DNA from: an uncultured Clostridium sp.
GTDB lineage: Bacteria; Bacillota; Clostridia; TANB77; CAG-508
Length of the DNA: 41,362 bases
Assembly: GCA_958438515.1 (NCBI GenBank)
Contig: CAUBRZ010000015.1
Coordinates: forward strand, 1 to 41,362
Direction: 5' to 3'
Positions 33,766-41,362 of the stretch are shown one piece after another. Made by a program: the position numbers and the translations under genes. Under the pieces are notes generated by a model that searched no databases, had not been told where the DNA came from, and was given only the letters and a program-made list of their open reading frames with translations. How positions within the stretch are numbered: the first letter of the stretch is position 1; each line of letters begins with the position of its first letter.

Positions 33766-35362
33766 ATGGACATTAAAGAAAAAGATTTAGAAAAAAATAA
33801 AAATTCAAATAATGAACCCTTGATACAAGCACATTTAGAAGAAACAAACAATTCTAAAAAACAAGATTTAGTCACAGCACCTTCTAAAGAATTTACTCCA
33901 GTAATGCAAGAAAAGAAGACTGTACTTTCAATTTTCAGTTTATTGGTTATTATTGCAATAACTATAATAATAGTATCTTTATCTATTTTCACAATTTATA
34001 ATATGTGGAATCATAATATTGTATCAGGAGTACATATAAAAGGATTAGATGTTTCAAACTTAAGCAAGTCAGATGCAAAATATCAAGTAGAAAATTATAT
34101 TAATCAAAACTTACCTACAGAAATCAAAGTAAAACATGGCGATTTTGAAACTACAATATCACTTTCCCAAATTAATGCAACATTTGATATAAAAGAGGCT
34201 ACAAATAGTGCATATAGTATAGGAAGACAAGGAAATATTTTCCAAAATAATTTATATGTATTATCTGCTATGTTTGGATATGTAAATATAGAACCTTCTT
34301 TAAAACTTGATAAAGAACAATTAACAAAAAATTTAGAAGATATTTCTACTCAGTTACCTGATAAAGTAGAAGAAAGTAGTTATTATATAGATGGAAATAA
34401 TCTTATAATCACTTCTCGGAAAAGAAGGAAATGTAGTCGATGTGGATGCTAGTATAGATGCTATTAAACTTGCTATTTCAGATATTTCTAACATCAATAA
34501 TCCTATAGAATTAGTTGTAAAATCACAAAAACCAAATTCTATTGATATTGAAAAAATATATAATGAAATTCGTAAAGATCCAAAAGATGCTTACTATACA
34601 CAAAATCCGTTTTCAGTATATCCTTCAGAAAATGGCTTAGATTTTAATATTTCACTAAATGAGGCAAAAGCAATTTTAAATGATAAAACAAAAGATGAAT
34701 ATACAATTCCATTAAAAATATTGTACCCAAAAGTAACAACAAATATGATAGGAACAGAGGCTTTTCCAGATTTACTATCAACATTTTCTACTAATTATCC
34801 TGCAAGTAATAAGAATAGAACCACAAATTTGGTTCTTGCTGCAAATAAAATTAATGGTACTGTTTTAATGCCTGGTGAAACTTTTTCATATAATAAAGTA
34901 GTAGGTGCAAGAACAATTGCTGCTGGATACAAAGAAGCTGCTATTTATGTAAGTGGTTCTGTTGTAGATGGCCTTGGTGGAGGAATATGCCAAATCACTT
35001 CTACATTATATAATGCCGTAGTTTATGCCAATTTAGAAGTAACTCAAAGAACTAATCATCAATTTGTTCCTTCTTATGTAACAGCTAGTAGAGATGCAAC
35101 TGTTGTATATGGTTCAATTGATTTTCAATTTAAAAATAATAGAAATTACCCTATAAAATTAGTATGTTCTGTTTCAAATGGAGTTGCAAATTTTAAAATC
35201 TTCGGATTAAAACAAGATGATGATTGTCAAGTTGAAATCTCTTCTTATGTAACAGGTAAATCTTCAACTGCAATTTATTCAGAAGCATATAAAATATTAA
35301 AACGTGATGGTAAAGTTATTGGTTCACAACTATTATCAAAAGATACTTATAAAAGACACTAA
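33766..35362 (+). CDS. VanW-domain (YoaR-like) membrane protein, requires one +1 frameshift at CGG
   Basis: Frame 0 encodes 217 residues: a charged cytoplasmic start, one membrane helix (about 52-75) and an extracellular peptidoglycan-binding-type domain (VSGVHIKGLDVSNLSKSDAK). It ends LIITS, where the next codon is CGG (34417-34419) and frame 0 stops after 11 codons. Skipping C34417 gives GKEGNVVDVDASIDAIKLAI and then the VanW domain (AANKINGTVLMPGETFSYNK, GLGGGICQITSTLYNAVVYA, then RTNHQFVPSY) to TAA at 35362. The joined protein is 531 residues. The G-K-E-G turn is usual in this family, so Gly fits. Other CGG triplets here (such as ATC TTC GGA) are out of phase and harmless. The molecular role of VanW domains is unknown; a cell-wall role is likely. 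Confidence 0.9.
34417..34419 (+). other. In-frame CGG, +1 frameshift site in the VanW-domain gene
   Basis: Plus strand reads ACT TCT CGG AAA in frame 0 and ACT TCT (C) GGA AAA GAA GGA after the shift, restoring TSGKEGNVVDVD. Confidence 0.85.
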
Positions 35363-35370
35363 TTCAATTA

Positions 35371-35428
35371 AAAATAAAAAACCAAAAAATCTAATTTGCT
35401 TAAAACTTGATTTTTTGGTTTTTATTTT
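35371..35428. terminator. Bidirectional terminator between the VanW gene and ypeB
   Basis: A nearly perfect inverted repeat of about 20 bp (35371-35391 with 35409-35428, one bulged A), with A/T tracts at both ends, between convergent genes. Confidence 0.8.
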
Positions 35429-35470
35429 TGTACCTTTATTTCTTAATAAATATCCTCTATATACAATTAA

Positions 35471-36844
35471 TTACATTGTCAACGTACCATTTGGTGTATT
35501 TTTTATTATTAAAATATCTTCTTCTTTTCCATTTTCGCTGTTAATATAAACTAAAAATTCTCTACCATCTACTTTTCCTTTAAACTCATAGCAAAGTATT
35601 TCTGTTTTCCATTCTGTTGGTATTATTGCTAATCCTTCACTTTCAATTTCCAAATCTTTATTTAATTTCTTCTTAGCTTCTTGCTGACTTATTTTAATTT
35701 TGCTTATATCTCTAGTAGTATGATTGTTTAAATATCCAGATGTTTCCATTCCTAAAACATCTCCATTGTCTAAAGCAACTTTTACTTTTATCAAATCAGG
35801 ATATATTACAACATTATCCTGCATATAAGCATAATTAATTGTAACAATTCCTTCTTGTTTTAAATAGTAAGTTTCCTTCATATTTTTAAACCCTTTGTTG
35901 TTTAAAAATTCTTTTCCTTTTTTATTTGCTTCTTCTTGTGATATTGTTTCAGTATTTACTTCTCTATTAGAATTCATATAAACAATATGTCCACCTTTTT
36001 TTGAAATTGATATATTTATTGTCTCATCTTTCTTATTAGTAATTGAAAAATCATATGATGGAACTGATGCATTTTCCGAATATCCTAAGTTAGTTATTTC
36101 TTTCACCTCATCTTTTCCAATAAACTCTTCTGCTTTTTTCTTTGCTTGTTCTTCTTCAATATCTTCTCCTGTCAAACCTTTCTTTTCTTGTCCTGTTAAG
36201 TGTTCAGAAAAAGCTCCGTCGTATATTAAACCTGAATATTCATGAAAATTTTCTTCTAAATTACTAAAACTCTCTTTAGAAATATTATCTACTTGTTGTG
36301 CAAATGCAATACTTCCTTTTTTAGTTAATTCTCCCCATTTAAATCTACCACTATTTAAATCTTCTGATAACTGATTTAACGTGTTTTCTAATTCTACACT
36401 ATAGCCATGCAAATCTTTCAAATTTTTCAAATCATCTTCTGATAATTTCTCATCATATATGTTCTTCCTAGATAGTGTATAACTATAATCACTTACTTGG
36501 TTTAAAAATTTCTCTGTATTTTCTAACTCCTGGCTTTCTATTGGTAATCTACTTAAATAACTTTGTGCTAAATTTGCTTCTCTCCACAAGTGAGTTAATG
36601 TCTCTGCTCCTTGTTCTGGAGTCGATGAAATTACGGATTTTGCAAGATATGATTCCACATTTTGCACATAATCCACCAATTCATAAAATGCCATATTGTA
36701 GCTATTTTCAGATGCTTGTCTATATTGTGCTTGTTTTTTATAAAGTACAACCCCTAAAACTGCTACTATTATTAAGAGTACACATATTAAACTTAGCATA
36801 TGACCCTTTTTTAATCTATTTTTCCAATCTACCAATTTATTCAT
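35471..36844 (-). CDS. ypeB: Germination protein YpeB
   Basis: 457 residues, typical YpeB length. One N-terminal membrane helix (about 15-34) is followed by the YpeB helical region (YLSRLPIESQELENTEKFLN) and PepSY-like repeats (EEEQAKKKAEEFIG, SQEEANKKGKEFLNNKGF, SQQEAKKKLNKDLE). YpeB stabilises and localises the germination lytic enzyme SleB in spores. It lies downstream of sleB, as in B. subtilis, but the two are separated by a palindromic element. AAAGGAG precedes the ATG. Confidence 0.93.
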   Translation of the reverse strand: MNKLVDWKNRLKKGHMLSLICVLLIIVAVLGVVLYKKQAQYRQASENSYNMAFYELVDYVQNVESYLAKSVISSTPEQGAETLTHLWREANLAQSYLSRLPIESQELENTEKFLNQVSDYSYTLSRKNIYDEKLSEDDLKNLKDLHGYSVELENTLNQLSEDLNSGRFKWGELTKKGSIAFAQQVDNISKESFSNLEENFHEYSGLIYDGAFSEHLTGQEKKGLTGEDIEEEQAKKKAEEFIGKDEVKEITNLGYSENASVPSYDFSITNKKDETINISISKKGGHIVYMNSNREVNTETISQEEANKKGKEFLNNKGFKNMKETYYLKQEGIVTINYAYMQDNVVIYPDLIKVKVALDNGDVLGMETSGYLNNHTTRDISKIKISQQEAKKKLNKDLEIESEGLAIIPTEWKTEILCYEFKGKVDGREFLVYINSENGKEEDILIIKNTPNGTLTM

Positions 36845-36874
36845 AACTTAAAACTCTCCTTTTTTGAACTATTT

Positions 36875-36990
36875 AGAGGGACAGGACAAAAATGTTTCAT
36901 ACAAATGTAGAACCATGTCGAATATTAATTTAATAATAAAATTCGATAAAACATGACAAAACTAATGAAACATTTTTGTCCTGTCCCTCT
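36875..36990. repeat. 116-bp palindromic (MITE/REP-like) element between sleB and ypeB
   Basis: Perfect 26-bp terminal inverted repeats (36875-36900 and 36965-36990) begin AGAGGGACAGGACAAAAATG and enclose a 64-bp AT-rich centre with a weaker nested repeat (CATGTCGAAT near 36914 with ATTCG...ACATG near 36940). The right end shares its last base with the sleB stop codon. It is GC-richer at its ends than its surroundings. There is no coding capacity and no second copy in the window. It could be a non-autonomous mobile element or REP sequence; as RNA it would fold into a long hairpin able to weaken sleB-ypeB read-through. Confidence 0.7.
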
Positions 36991-37463
36991 TATTTGCAAA
37001 ATCTATGTTTTCCTATCGTTTTTACTAGTGGTCTCGACCATATCCATTTGTTTGTTGCTGTTGACGGATTGAAATAGTATATACACCCACTTGTTGGATC
37101 CCATCCGTTTTTTGCATCTTGTGCTGCTTTATATACAGTTGAGTCTTCCGGTATTGCACTGTTTATTTGCCCATCTGATACAGCTGTAAATGCTCCAGAT
37201 TGATATATAACTCCTGAAACTGTATTTGGAAATTGAGAATGTTTTACTCTATTTAATATAACTGCTCCTACTGCTACTTGTCCTTCATATGGTTCTCCTC
37301 TTGCTTCACCATTTATTGCTCTTGCCATTAATTGAATATCAGAAGTATTTGAAGTTGCTGCATAGCTTGTATTTGGATTTTGTATATTATTTAGTAAGAT
37401 TATACTAATTGATACTATTATTAAAATCAAACATAAAAATATTATTTTTAATATATTTTTCAA
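36990..37463 (-). CDS. sleB: Spore cortex-lytic enzyme SleB-type hydrolase
   Basis: 157 residues from a TTG with AGGGTGAT upstream. A signal peptide (about 1-35) leads directly into the SleB/CwlJ hydrolase domain: MARAINGEARGEPYEGQVAV (with the catalytic Glu of NGEARGE), VGAVILNRVKHSQFPNTV, CIYYFNPSTATNKWIWSRP and IGKHRFCK at the end. The N-terminal peptidoglycan-binding domain of B. subtilis SleB is missing, a short form common in clostridia. It degrades spore cortex in germination, with YpeB downstream. Confidence 0.92.
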   Translation of the reverse strand: MKNILKIIFLCLILIIVSISIILLNNIQNPNTSYAATSNTSDIQLMARAINGEARGEPYEGQVAVGAVILNRVKHSQFPNTVSGVIYQSGAFTAVSDGQINSAIPEDSTVYKAAQDAKNGWDPTSGCIYYFNPSTATNKWIWSRPLVKTIGKHRFCK

Positions 37464-37494
37464 AAAATCACCCTTCTTTTTTCTTTTATGTCCT

Positions 37495-37523
37495 TAGTTT
37501 GTATTTTTTTGAAAAAAATATTC
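37495..37523 (-). promoter_or_regulatory. Possible sigma-G-type promoter of sleB
   Basis: GAATA (37523-37519), 17 bases, CAAACTA (37501-37495) on the minus strand, one mismatch from the forespore -10 CATNNTA. It fits expectation for sleB, but the AT-rich background makes this tentative. Confidence 0.35.
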
Positions 37524-37529
37524 CATTTT

Positions 37530-37558
37530 TTGAATTTTTTTATTTTATATGGTAAAAT
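37530..37558 (+). promoter_or_regulatory. Promoter of the glycosyltransferase gene
   Basis: TTGAAT (37530-37535), 17-base spacer, TAAAAT (37553-37558), 46 bases before the ATG. Confidence 0.6.
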
Positions 37559-37603
37559 GCTTTTGATTAAATATTTTACAAACAGCATATTAAGGAGGAT
37601 TTT

Positions 37604-38731
37604 ATGAAGATTTTAATTTTTTACGCTTCTTATGGTGGAGGACATTTAAATGCTGCTAAATCTATCAAAGATTGTATTAATATAAAATATAAAAATAATG
37701 ATGTAGAGTTAATCGATTGCATGAAATATGTAAATAAAGCTATTGAAAAGGTTACTACTGCTGCATATCGTGAAATGGCAAAAAAAGCACCTTGGGCCTG
37801 GGGAAAAATTTATTCTGATTCTCAAAAAGGTCCTTTAGCCCATGTTTCTTCAAGGTCTAATCAAATTTTAGCAGTTAAATTACTTAAACTTTTGAGAGAA
37901 AAACAACCTGATTTGATTATTTCTACCCATCCATTTGGAAGTCAAATGTGTAGCTATTTGAAAAGGAAAGGGAAAATAACAGCAAAAATTGCTACTATTA
38001 TGACAGACTTTGCTCCACATGATCAATGGTTAGTTGGTCATGATTTTACCGATTATTTTTTTGTTGCTAATGATAAAATGAAACAATATTTAATAGAAAA
38101 AAATATTCCCGAAAATGAAATATATGTAAGTGGTATTCCAATCTCAAATAGATTCTTAAAAGATTATGATAAGACTCAAATACTTGAAAAATATGGTTTA
38201 TCTAATAAAAAGAAAACTGTTCTATTTTTTGGTGGTGGTGAATTCGGATTAGGTAGAACTAAAACAGCTCAAATTTTTGAAGATTTTGTTACAGCAAATT
38301 CTAATATACAAATTATTGCAATTGCTGGAAAAAACCCAAAAATGAAAGAAAGTTTTGAGGATATTGTGAATAACACCCATAATTCTAATTTTGTTAAAAT
38401 ATTAAAATTTACTAATGAAGTACCTGAATTAATGAGTATTTCCGACTTAGTCGTTACAAAACCGGGAGGACTTACTACTTCTGAAAGTTTAGCTTCTCAC
38501 TTACCCATGGTTATTATTAATCCTATACCTGGTCAAGAAGAAGAAAATGCTGAGTTTTTAGAGAGCAAAGGTATTGCTGTTTGGCTAAAAAAATCAGATA
38601 ATAGTAAGGCTATAATTGAAGATTTATTATCAGATTCAGATAAGTTAGCAGCTATGAAGAAAAACACATTTATATTAGCTAAACCTCACTCTACAGAAGA
38701 AATTTGTGATGCCTTACTTGCAAATAATTAA
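37604..38731 (+). CDS. MGDG synthase/UgtP-type diacylglycerol glycosyltransferase
   Basis: 375 residues, GT-B fold of the MurG/MGDG-synthase group. The N-terminus is MKILIFYASYGGGHLNAAKS, the glycine loop plus His typical of the group. DFAPHDQWLV is in the middle. The nucleotide-sugar site is VLFFGGGEFGLGRT and LVVTKPGGLTTSESLASHLP. Such enzymes put glucose or galactose on diacylglycerol to make membrane glycolipids and lipoteichoic anchors. The N- and C-termini are complete, and AAGGAGG precedes the ATG. Its CGG triplets (TTC GGA, CCG GGA) are out of phase. Confidence 0.88.
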   Translation: MKILIFYASYGGGHLNAAKSIKDCINIKYKNNDVELIDCMKYVNKAIEKVTTAAYREMAKKAPWAWGKIYSDSQKGPLAHVSSRSNQILAVKLLKLLREKQPDLIISTHPFGSQMCSYLKRKGKITAKIATIMTDFAPHDQWLVGHDFTDYFFVANDKMKQYLIEKNIPENEIYVSGIPISNRFLKDYDKTQILEKYGLSNKKKTVLFFGGGEFGLGRTKTAQIFEDFVTANSNIQIIAIAGKNPKMKESFEDIVNNTHNSNFVKILKFTNEVPELMSISDLVVTKPGGLTTSESLASHLPMVIINPIPGQEEENAEFLESKGIAVWLKKSDNSKAIIEDLLSDSDKLAAMKKNTFILAKPHSTEEICDALLANN

Positions 38732-38752
38732 TAAATAACAATCCATATAAAT

Positions 38753-38793
38753 AAAAAACAAATCTAGTTTTAATTAAATTAGATTTGTTTTTT
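38753..38793. terminator. Bidirectional terminator between the glycosyltransferase and recR
   Basis: 14-bp perfect inverted repeat (38753-38766 with 38780-38793) with poly-A/poly-T ends between convergent genes. Confidence 0.85.
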
Positions 38794-38796
38794 TAT

Positions 38797-39396
38797 TTAT
38801 ATTTCTCTTCTTCCTTCTAAAGCCTTAGTTAAAGTAATCTCATCAGTATATTCTAAATCTCCACCTACTGGTATCCCATGAGCAATTCTAGTTACCTTTA
38901 CCCCTAGAGGCTTAATCAATTTTGATAAATACATTGCAGTGGCTTCCCCTTCTACTCGTGGATTTGTTGCTAAAATAACTTCTTTTACTTCACCTTCCAT
39001 TAACCTAGATAATAATTCTTTTATCTTTATATCATCTGGTCCAATCCCATTCATTGGTGAAATTGATCCATGTAACACATGATAAACACCTTTGAATTCA
39101 TGTGTTTTCTCCATCGCAACAATATCTCTTACATCTTCTACTACACAAATAACAGATTGGTCTCTTTTAGGATTTCCACAAATAGAACAAGGATCAGTAT
39201 CTGATATATTATAACATTTACTACAATATCTCAAATTCTTTTTTGCATTTATAATAGAAGATACGAACTCATTTGTTTCTTCTTCAGAACAATTTAACAT
39301 ATAAAAAGCTAACCTTGCTGCTGTTTTATGCCCTATACTTGGTAACTTTTCAAAACTTTCAATTAACTTTTCAATTGATGGTGAATAAAGTGACAT
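38797..39396 (-). CDS. recR: Recombination mediator RecR
   Basis: 199 residues, full length. Helix-hairpin-helix (SFEKLPSIGHKTAARLAFYM), four-Cys zinc finger (CSKCYNISDTDPCSICGNPK), Toprim domain (VCVVEDVRDIVAMEKTHEF) and a C-terminal Walker-B-like part. It loads RecA with RecF/RecO. It ends the dnaX-ybaB-recR operon with a 23-base gap from ybaB. Confidence 0.95.
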   Translation of the reverse strand: MSLYSPSIEKLIESFEKLPSIGHKTAARLAFYMLNCSEEETNEFVSSIINAKKNLRYCSKCYNISDTDPCSICGNPKRDQSVICVVEDVRDIVAMEKTHEFKGVYHVLHGSISPMNGIGPDDIKIKELLSRLMEGEVKEVILATNPRVEGEATAMYLSKLIKPLGVKVTRIAHGIPVGGDLEYTDEITLTKALEGRREI

Positions 39397-39419
39397 TACC
39401 TTTCTTCCTTCCTGCTTAT

Positions 39420-39764
39420 TTACATTAATCCTGGAATATTAAATTTTCCTAATTCTGAAGCCTGTGCTGAATCTACTTTTCTTAATGCTTCATTTACACA
39501 AGTTAAAATTAAGTCCTCTAACATTTCTACATCTTCTGGATCCACTACTTCTGGTTTTATTTTTATTTCCTTGATAGCTTTATCCCCTGAAACTTTAACA
39601 TTAATTGCTCCTCCACCTGCTGATGCCTCAAATTCCTTTGTAGCTAATTCTGCTTGTGATTTTTCCATATCAGCTTGCATTTTTTTTGCTTCTTTCATTA
39701 AATTGTTTAGATTCATTCCTCCGAATCCTCCCATTCCTCCTGGAAATCCACCTCTTTTTGCCAT
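39420..39764 (-). CDS. ybaB: YbaB/EbfC nucleoid-associated protein
   Basis: 114 residues. A Gly/Met-rich start (RGGFPGGMGGFGGMNLNNLM) leads into the YbaB coiled helix (KEAKKMQADMEKSQAELATK) and GGGAINVKVSGDKAIKEIKI. Forms DNA-binding dimers. Its place between dnaX and recR is the standard one. AAGGAGG precedes the ATG. Confidence 0.95.
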   Translation of the reverse strand: MAKRGGFPGGMGGFGGMNLNNLMKEAKKMQADMEKSQAELATKEFEASAGGGAINVKVSGDKAIKEIKIKPEVVDPEDVEMLEDLILTCVNEALRKVDSAQASELGKFNIPGLM

Positions 39765-39796
39765 TTTTATTTCCTCCTTAATTATTTATTTTAGTT

Positions 39797-41362
39797 TTAA
39801 TCAATTATATTAAATGGTATATCAGAATCCTTTGCAATATTTTGCAAATTCTCTTCATTTGTCATTTGATGAATATCTTTATTTTGCGTAATATACTTAA
39901 TTTGCATTTCTTTTCCACATGCTATAGAAACTAAATTTGATATATCCCTAATGTTTTCTTGTTTTTCTAATACTGCCTTTCCAAAAGCTGTCATACCATG
40001 TGGGAATTCTATTCCAACTGTCATATCATTTATTTGTTTTGCCCTAGTTCCCATTAAGTTTGTATATAATACAATTTTCCCACTTTGTTTTAAGTCACTC
40101 ATAATCTGTGGCCAATATTCTTCAGAATTACTTGAAAATTTCTTAGTTGAGCTATTTACAGTCCTTGCCTTTGCCCCTACATCTACTTTAGCCTTTTTTT
40201 CCATATTTACATTTTCAGTAATTCTTGTAATATTTGGTTCTACTACTTGTTGTGTTATAACATTTTGATTTACTATATGCTTGCCAGACTTTAAATATTT
40301 TTCTATATTGTTTACTCTTTCTTCTAAATTCAAGTTATCGTCTAATTGTTTACTGCACAACTTTATAATTCCTGCTTGAAACATGATTGTTTTTTGTGTA
40401 GACCATTTTATATTATTCTCTAATTCTGATAATTCATAAATTAAATAAGTTAATTTTTCTTTGGAAACTCCTTCTGAAATAGTTTTTATTTTATCTAATT
40501 CATTTTGATTATATAGTTCTAACTTCTTTGAAGATTTATATACTAAAATATCTTTACTATATTTAATCATTTCCCAAATTAAATTTGTTATATCTTTTCC
40601 TTCTTCTAATACAACATCTATATTTTCTAGAGCCTTATCTACATCATATTTAAGAATAGCATCTATTATGTTACTTACATATGTTATTTTAGGAATCCCT
40701 ATCAAGTCTTTTATTTTATCTTCGTCAATTTTATTTTCCCCATCTTGTATGCATCTTTCTAAAATAGATAAAGCATCTCTCATTGCTCCTTCAGAAAGAA
40801 CAGCTATTATATTTAAAGCCTCTTTGGTTATTTCTATATTGCTCTGTTCACATACTATATTTAGCCTTTTTATTATATTTTCATTTGAAATTCTTTTAAA
40901 GTCAAACCTTTGACATCTAGAAAGAATTGTTGCAGGTAATTTTTGTGGCTCTGTCGTTGCTAATATAAATTTAACATGTTCTGGTGGTTCTTCTAATGTT
41001 TTTAACAAAGCATTAAAAGCTCCTGTTGATAACATATGCACCTCATCTATAATATAGACTCTGTATTTAGCTTTTGTTGGTAAAAAATTTACCTCTTCTC
41101 GTATACTTCTTATATCTTCTACACTATTATTTGATGCTGCATCCATCTCAACAATATCTGTTAGTGATCCATTTATTGCTCCTTTACAGATTTCACATTC
41201 ATTGCAAGGTTCTCCATCTTTTGGATTTAAACAGTTAATTGCTCTTGCTAATATTTTTGCTGCCGATGTTTTTCCAGTTCCTCTTCCACCATTAAATAAA
41301 TATGCATGCCCTACTCTTCCTGCAATAATTTGATTTTTTAAAGTTTTAGTTATATGTTCTTG
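39797..41362 (-). CDS. dnaX: DNA polymerase III gamma/tau subunit (5' end outside window)
   Basis: The frame is open to the window edge, beginning QEHITKTLKNQIIAG, so only about 20 N-terminal residues are missing; about 521 are visible. Walker A is FNGGRGTGKTSAAKIL, the zinc-binding Cys cluster is INCLNPKDGEPCNECEICKG, Walker B IIDEVHML, sensor 1 FILATTEPQKLPATILSRCQ. A variable tau tail follows to TAA. It is the ATPase of the clamp loader, and no programmed shift producing a short gamma form is evident. TCG GCA carries an out-of-phase CGG. Confidence 0.95.
   Translation of the reverse strand, partial: QEHITKTLKNQIIAGRVGHAYLFNGGRGTGKTSAAKILARAINCLNPKDGEPCNECEICKGAINGSLTDIVEMDAASNNSVEDIRSIREEVNFLPTKAKYRVYIIDEVHMLSTGAFNALLKTLEEPPEHVKFILATTEPQKLPATILSRCQRFDFKRISNENIIKRLNIVCEQSNIEITKEALNIIAVLSEGAMRDALSILERCIQDGENKIDEDKIKDLIGIPKITYVSNIIDAILKYDVDKALENIDVVLEEGKDITNLIWEMIKYSKDILVYKSSKKLELYNQNELDKIKTISEGVSKEKLTYLIYELSELENNIKWSTQKTIMFQAGIIKLCSKQLDDNLNLEERVNNIEKYLKSGKHIVNQNVITQQVVEPNITRITENVNMEKKAKVDVGAKARTVNSSTKKFSSNSEEYWPQIMSDLKQSGKIVLYTNLMGTRAKQINDMTVGIEFPHGMTAFGKAVLEKQENIRDISNLVSIACGKEMQIKYITQNKDIHQMTNEENLQNIAKDSDIPFNIID

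Noticed and set aside
12872..34419. The five frame breaks as independent sequencing errors or pseudogenes
   Set aside because: All five have the same extra C before GGA, on both strands, with no other lesion in the genes; many TGGA and AGGA sequences elsewhere are unaffected. Kept only as the null hypothesis to test with reads.
12872..34419. Classical +1 P-site slippage as in prfB
   Set aside because: The preceding codons (CTT, AGT, TCT, GGA) are unrelated, several could not re-pair after slipping, and no upstream Shine-Dalgarno-like stimulator is shared.
1..41362. tRNA, rRNA, riboswitch or other structured RNA genes
   Set aside because: I found no G+C-rich cloverleaf, T-loop GTTCRA or known riboswitch core in the intergenic stretches, which are short and AT-rich. 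A dedicated search could still reveal weak cases.
39797..41362. Programmed -1 shift in dnaX making a short gamma subunit
   Set aside because: No A6/A7 slippery run with a following hairpin at the expected place was evident to me.

Overview
The window is AT-rich DNA from a spore-forming, low-G+C Firmicute, most likely an uncultured member of the Clostridia. The evidence is the spore genes (two CotF-family coat proteins, an alpha/beta SASP, SleB and YpeB), AAGGAGG ribosome sites, frequent TTG starts, and the Firmicute orders dnaX-ybaB-recR and radC-mreB-mreC-mreD-mrdA-minC. I see no rRNA, tRNA, CRISPR array, integrase or transposase. No gene-free stretch exceeds 300 bases; the longest are 16157-16433, 6748-7019 and 14133-14392.

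Layout. 1-6747 (minus): two large secreted surface proteins with SdrD-B-like modules. 7020-7830 (plus): two small unrecognised proteins. 7850-14132 (minus): the cell-shape and division operon DUF4321-radC-mreB-mreC-mreD-mrdA-minC. 14393-15028 (plus): MecA. 15134-25015 (minus): M23 peptidase, two CotF proteins, PcrA, a ZIP transporter, a YfcE-like phosphoesterase, RF1 and an SbcC/SbcD-like (YhaN/YhaO) pair. 25178-28054 (minus): an orphan VirD4/TraG-like coupling ATPase with two unknown partners under a consensus promoter. 28163-33173 (minus): a DnaJ-like protein, Ddl, MurF, an HExxH protein and a small partner. 33397-37463: SASP, a VanW-domain protein (plus), and sleB/ypeB with a 116-bp palindromic element between them. 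37604-41362: a diacylglycerol-type glycosyltransferase (plus), then recR, ybaB and dnaX (minus; dnaX runs off the window).

The main discovery candidate is translational. Five otherwise healthy conserved genes (mreB, radC, a ZIP transporter, the VirD4-like ATPase and the VanW protein) are each broken by a single +1 frameshift. In all five the base at the break is an extra C directly before a GGA glycine codon, so the ribosome meets an in-frame CGG and the downstream frame resumes at GGA. My reading of every CGG on a coding strand found about 34. About 29 are out of phase (for example AAC GGA), and the only five in phase are these five breaks. CGG therefore does not appear as an arginine codon anywhere here, whereas CGT, CGC, CGA, AGA and AGG do. 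The simplest reading is that CGG is unassigned in this organism and CGGA is read as glycine with a +1 shift, perhaps as a four-base codon. The corrected frames restore the RadC JAMM motif, the VirD4 P-loop, the MreB GRTP segment, the ZIP last helix and the VanW ectodomain. A second oddity in decoding is that all 36 visible stop codons are TAA or TAG and none is TGA.
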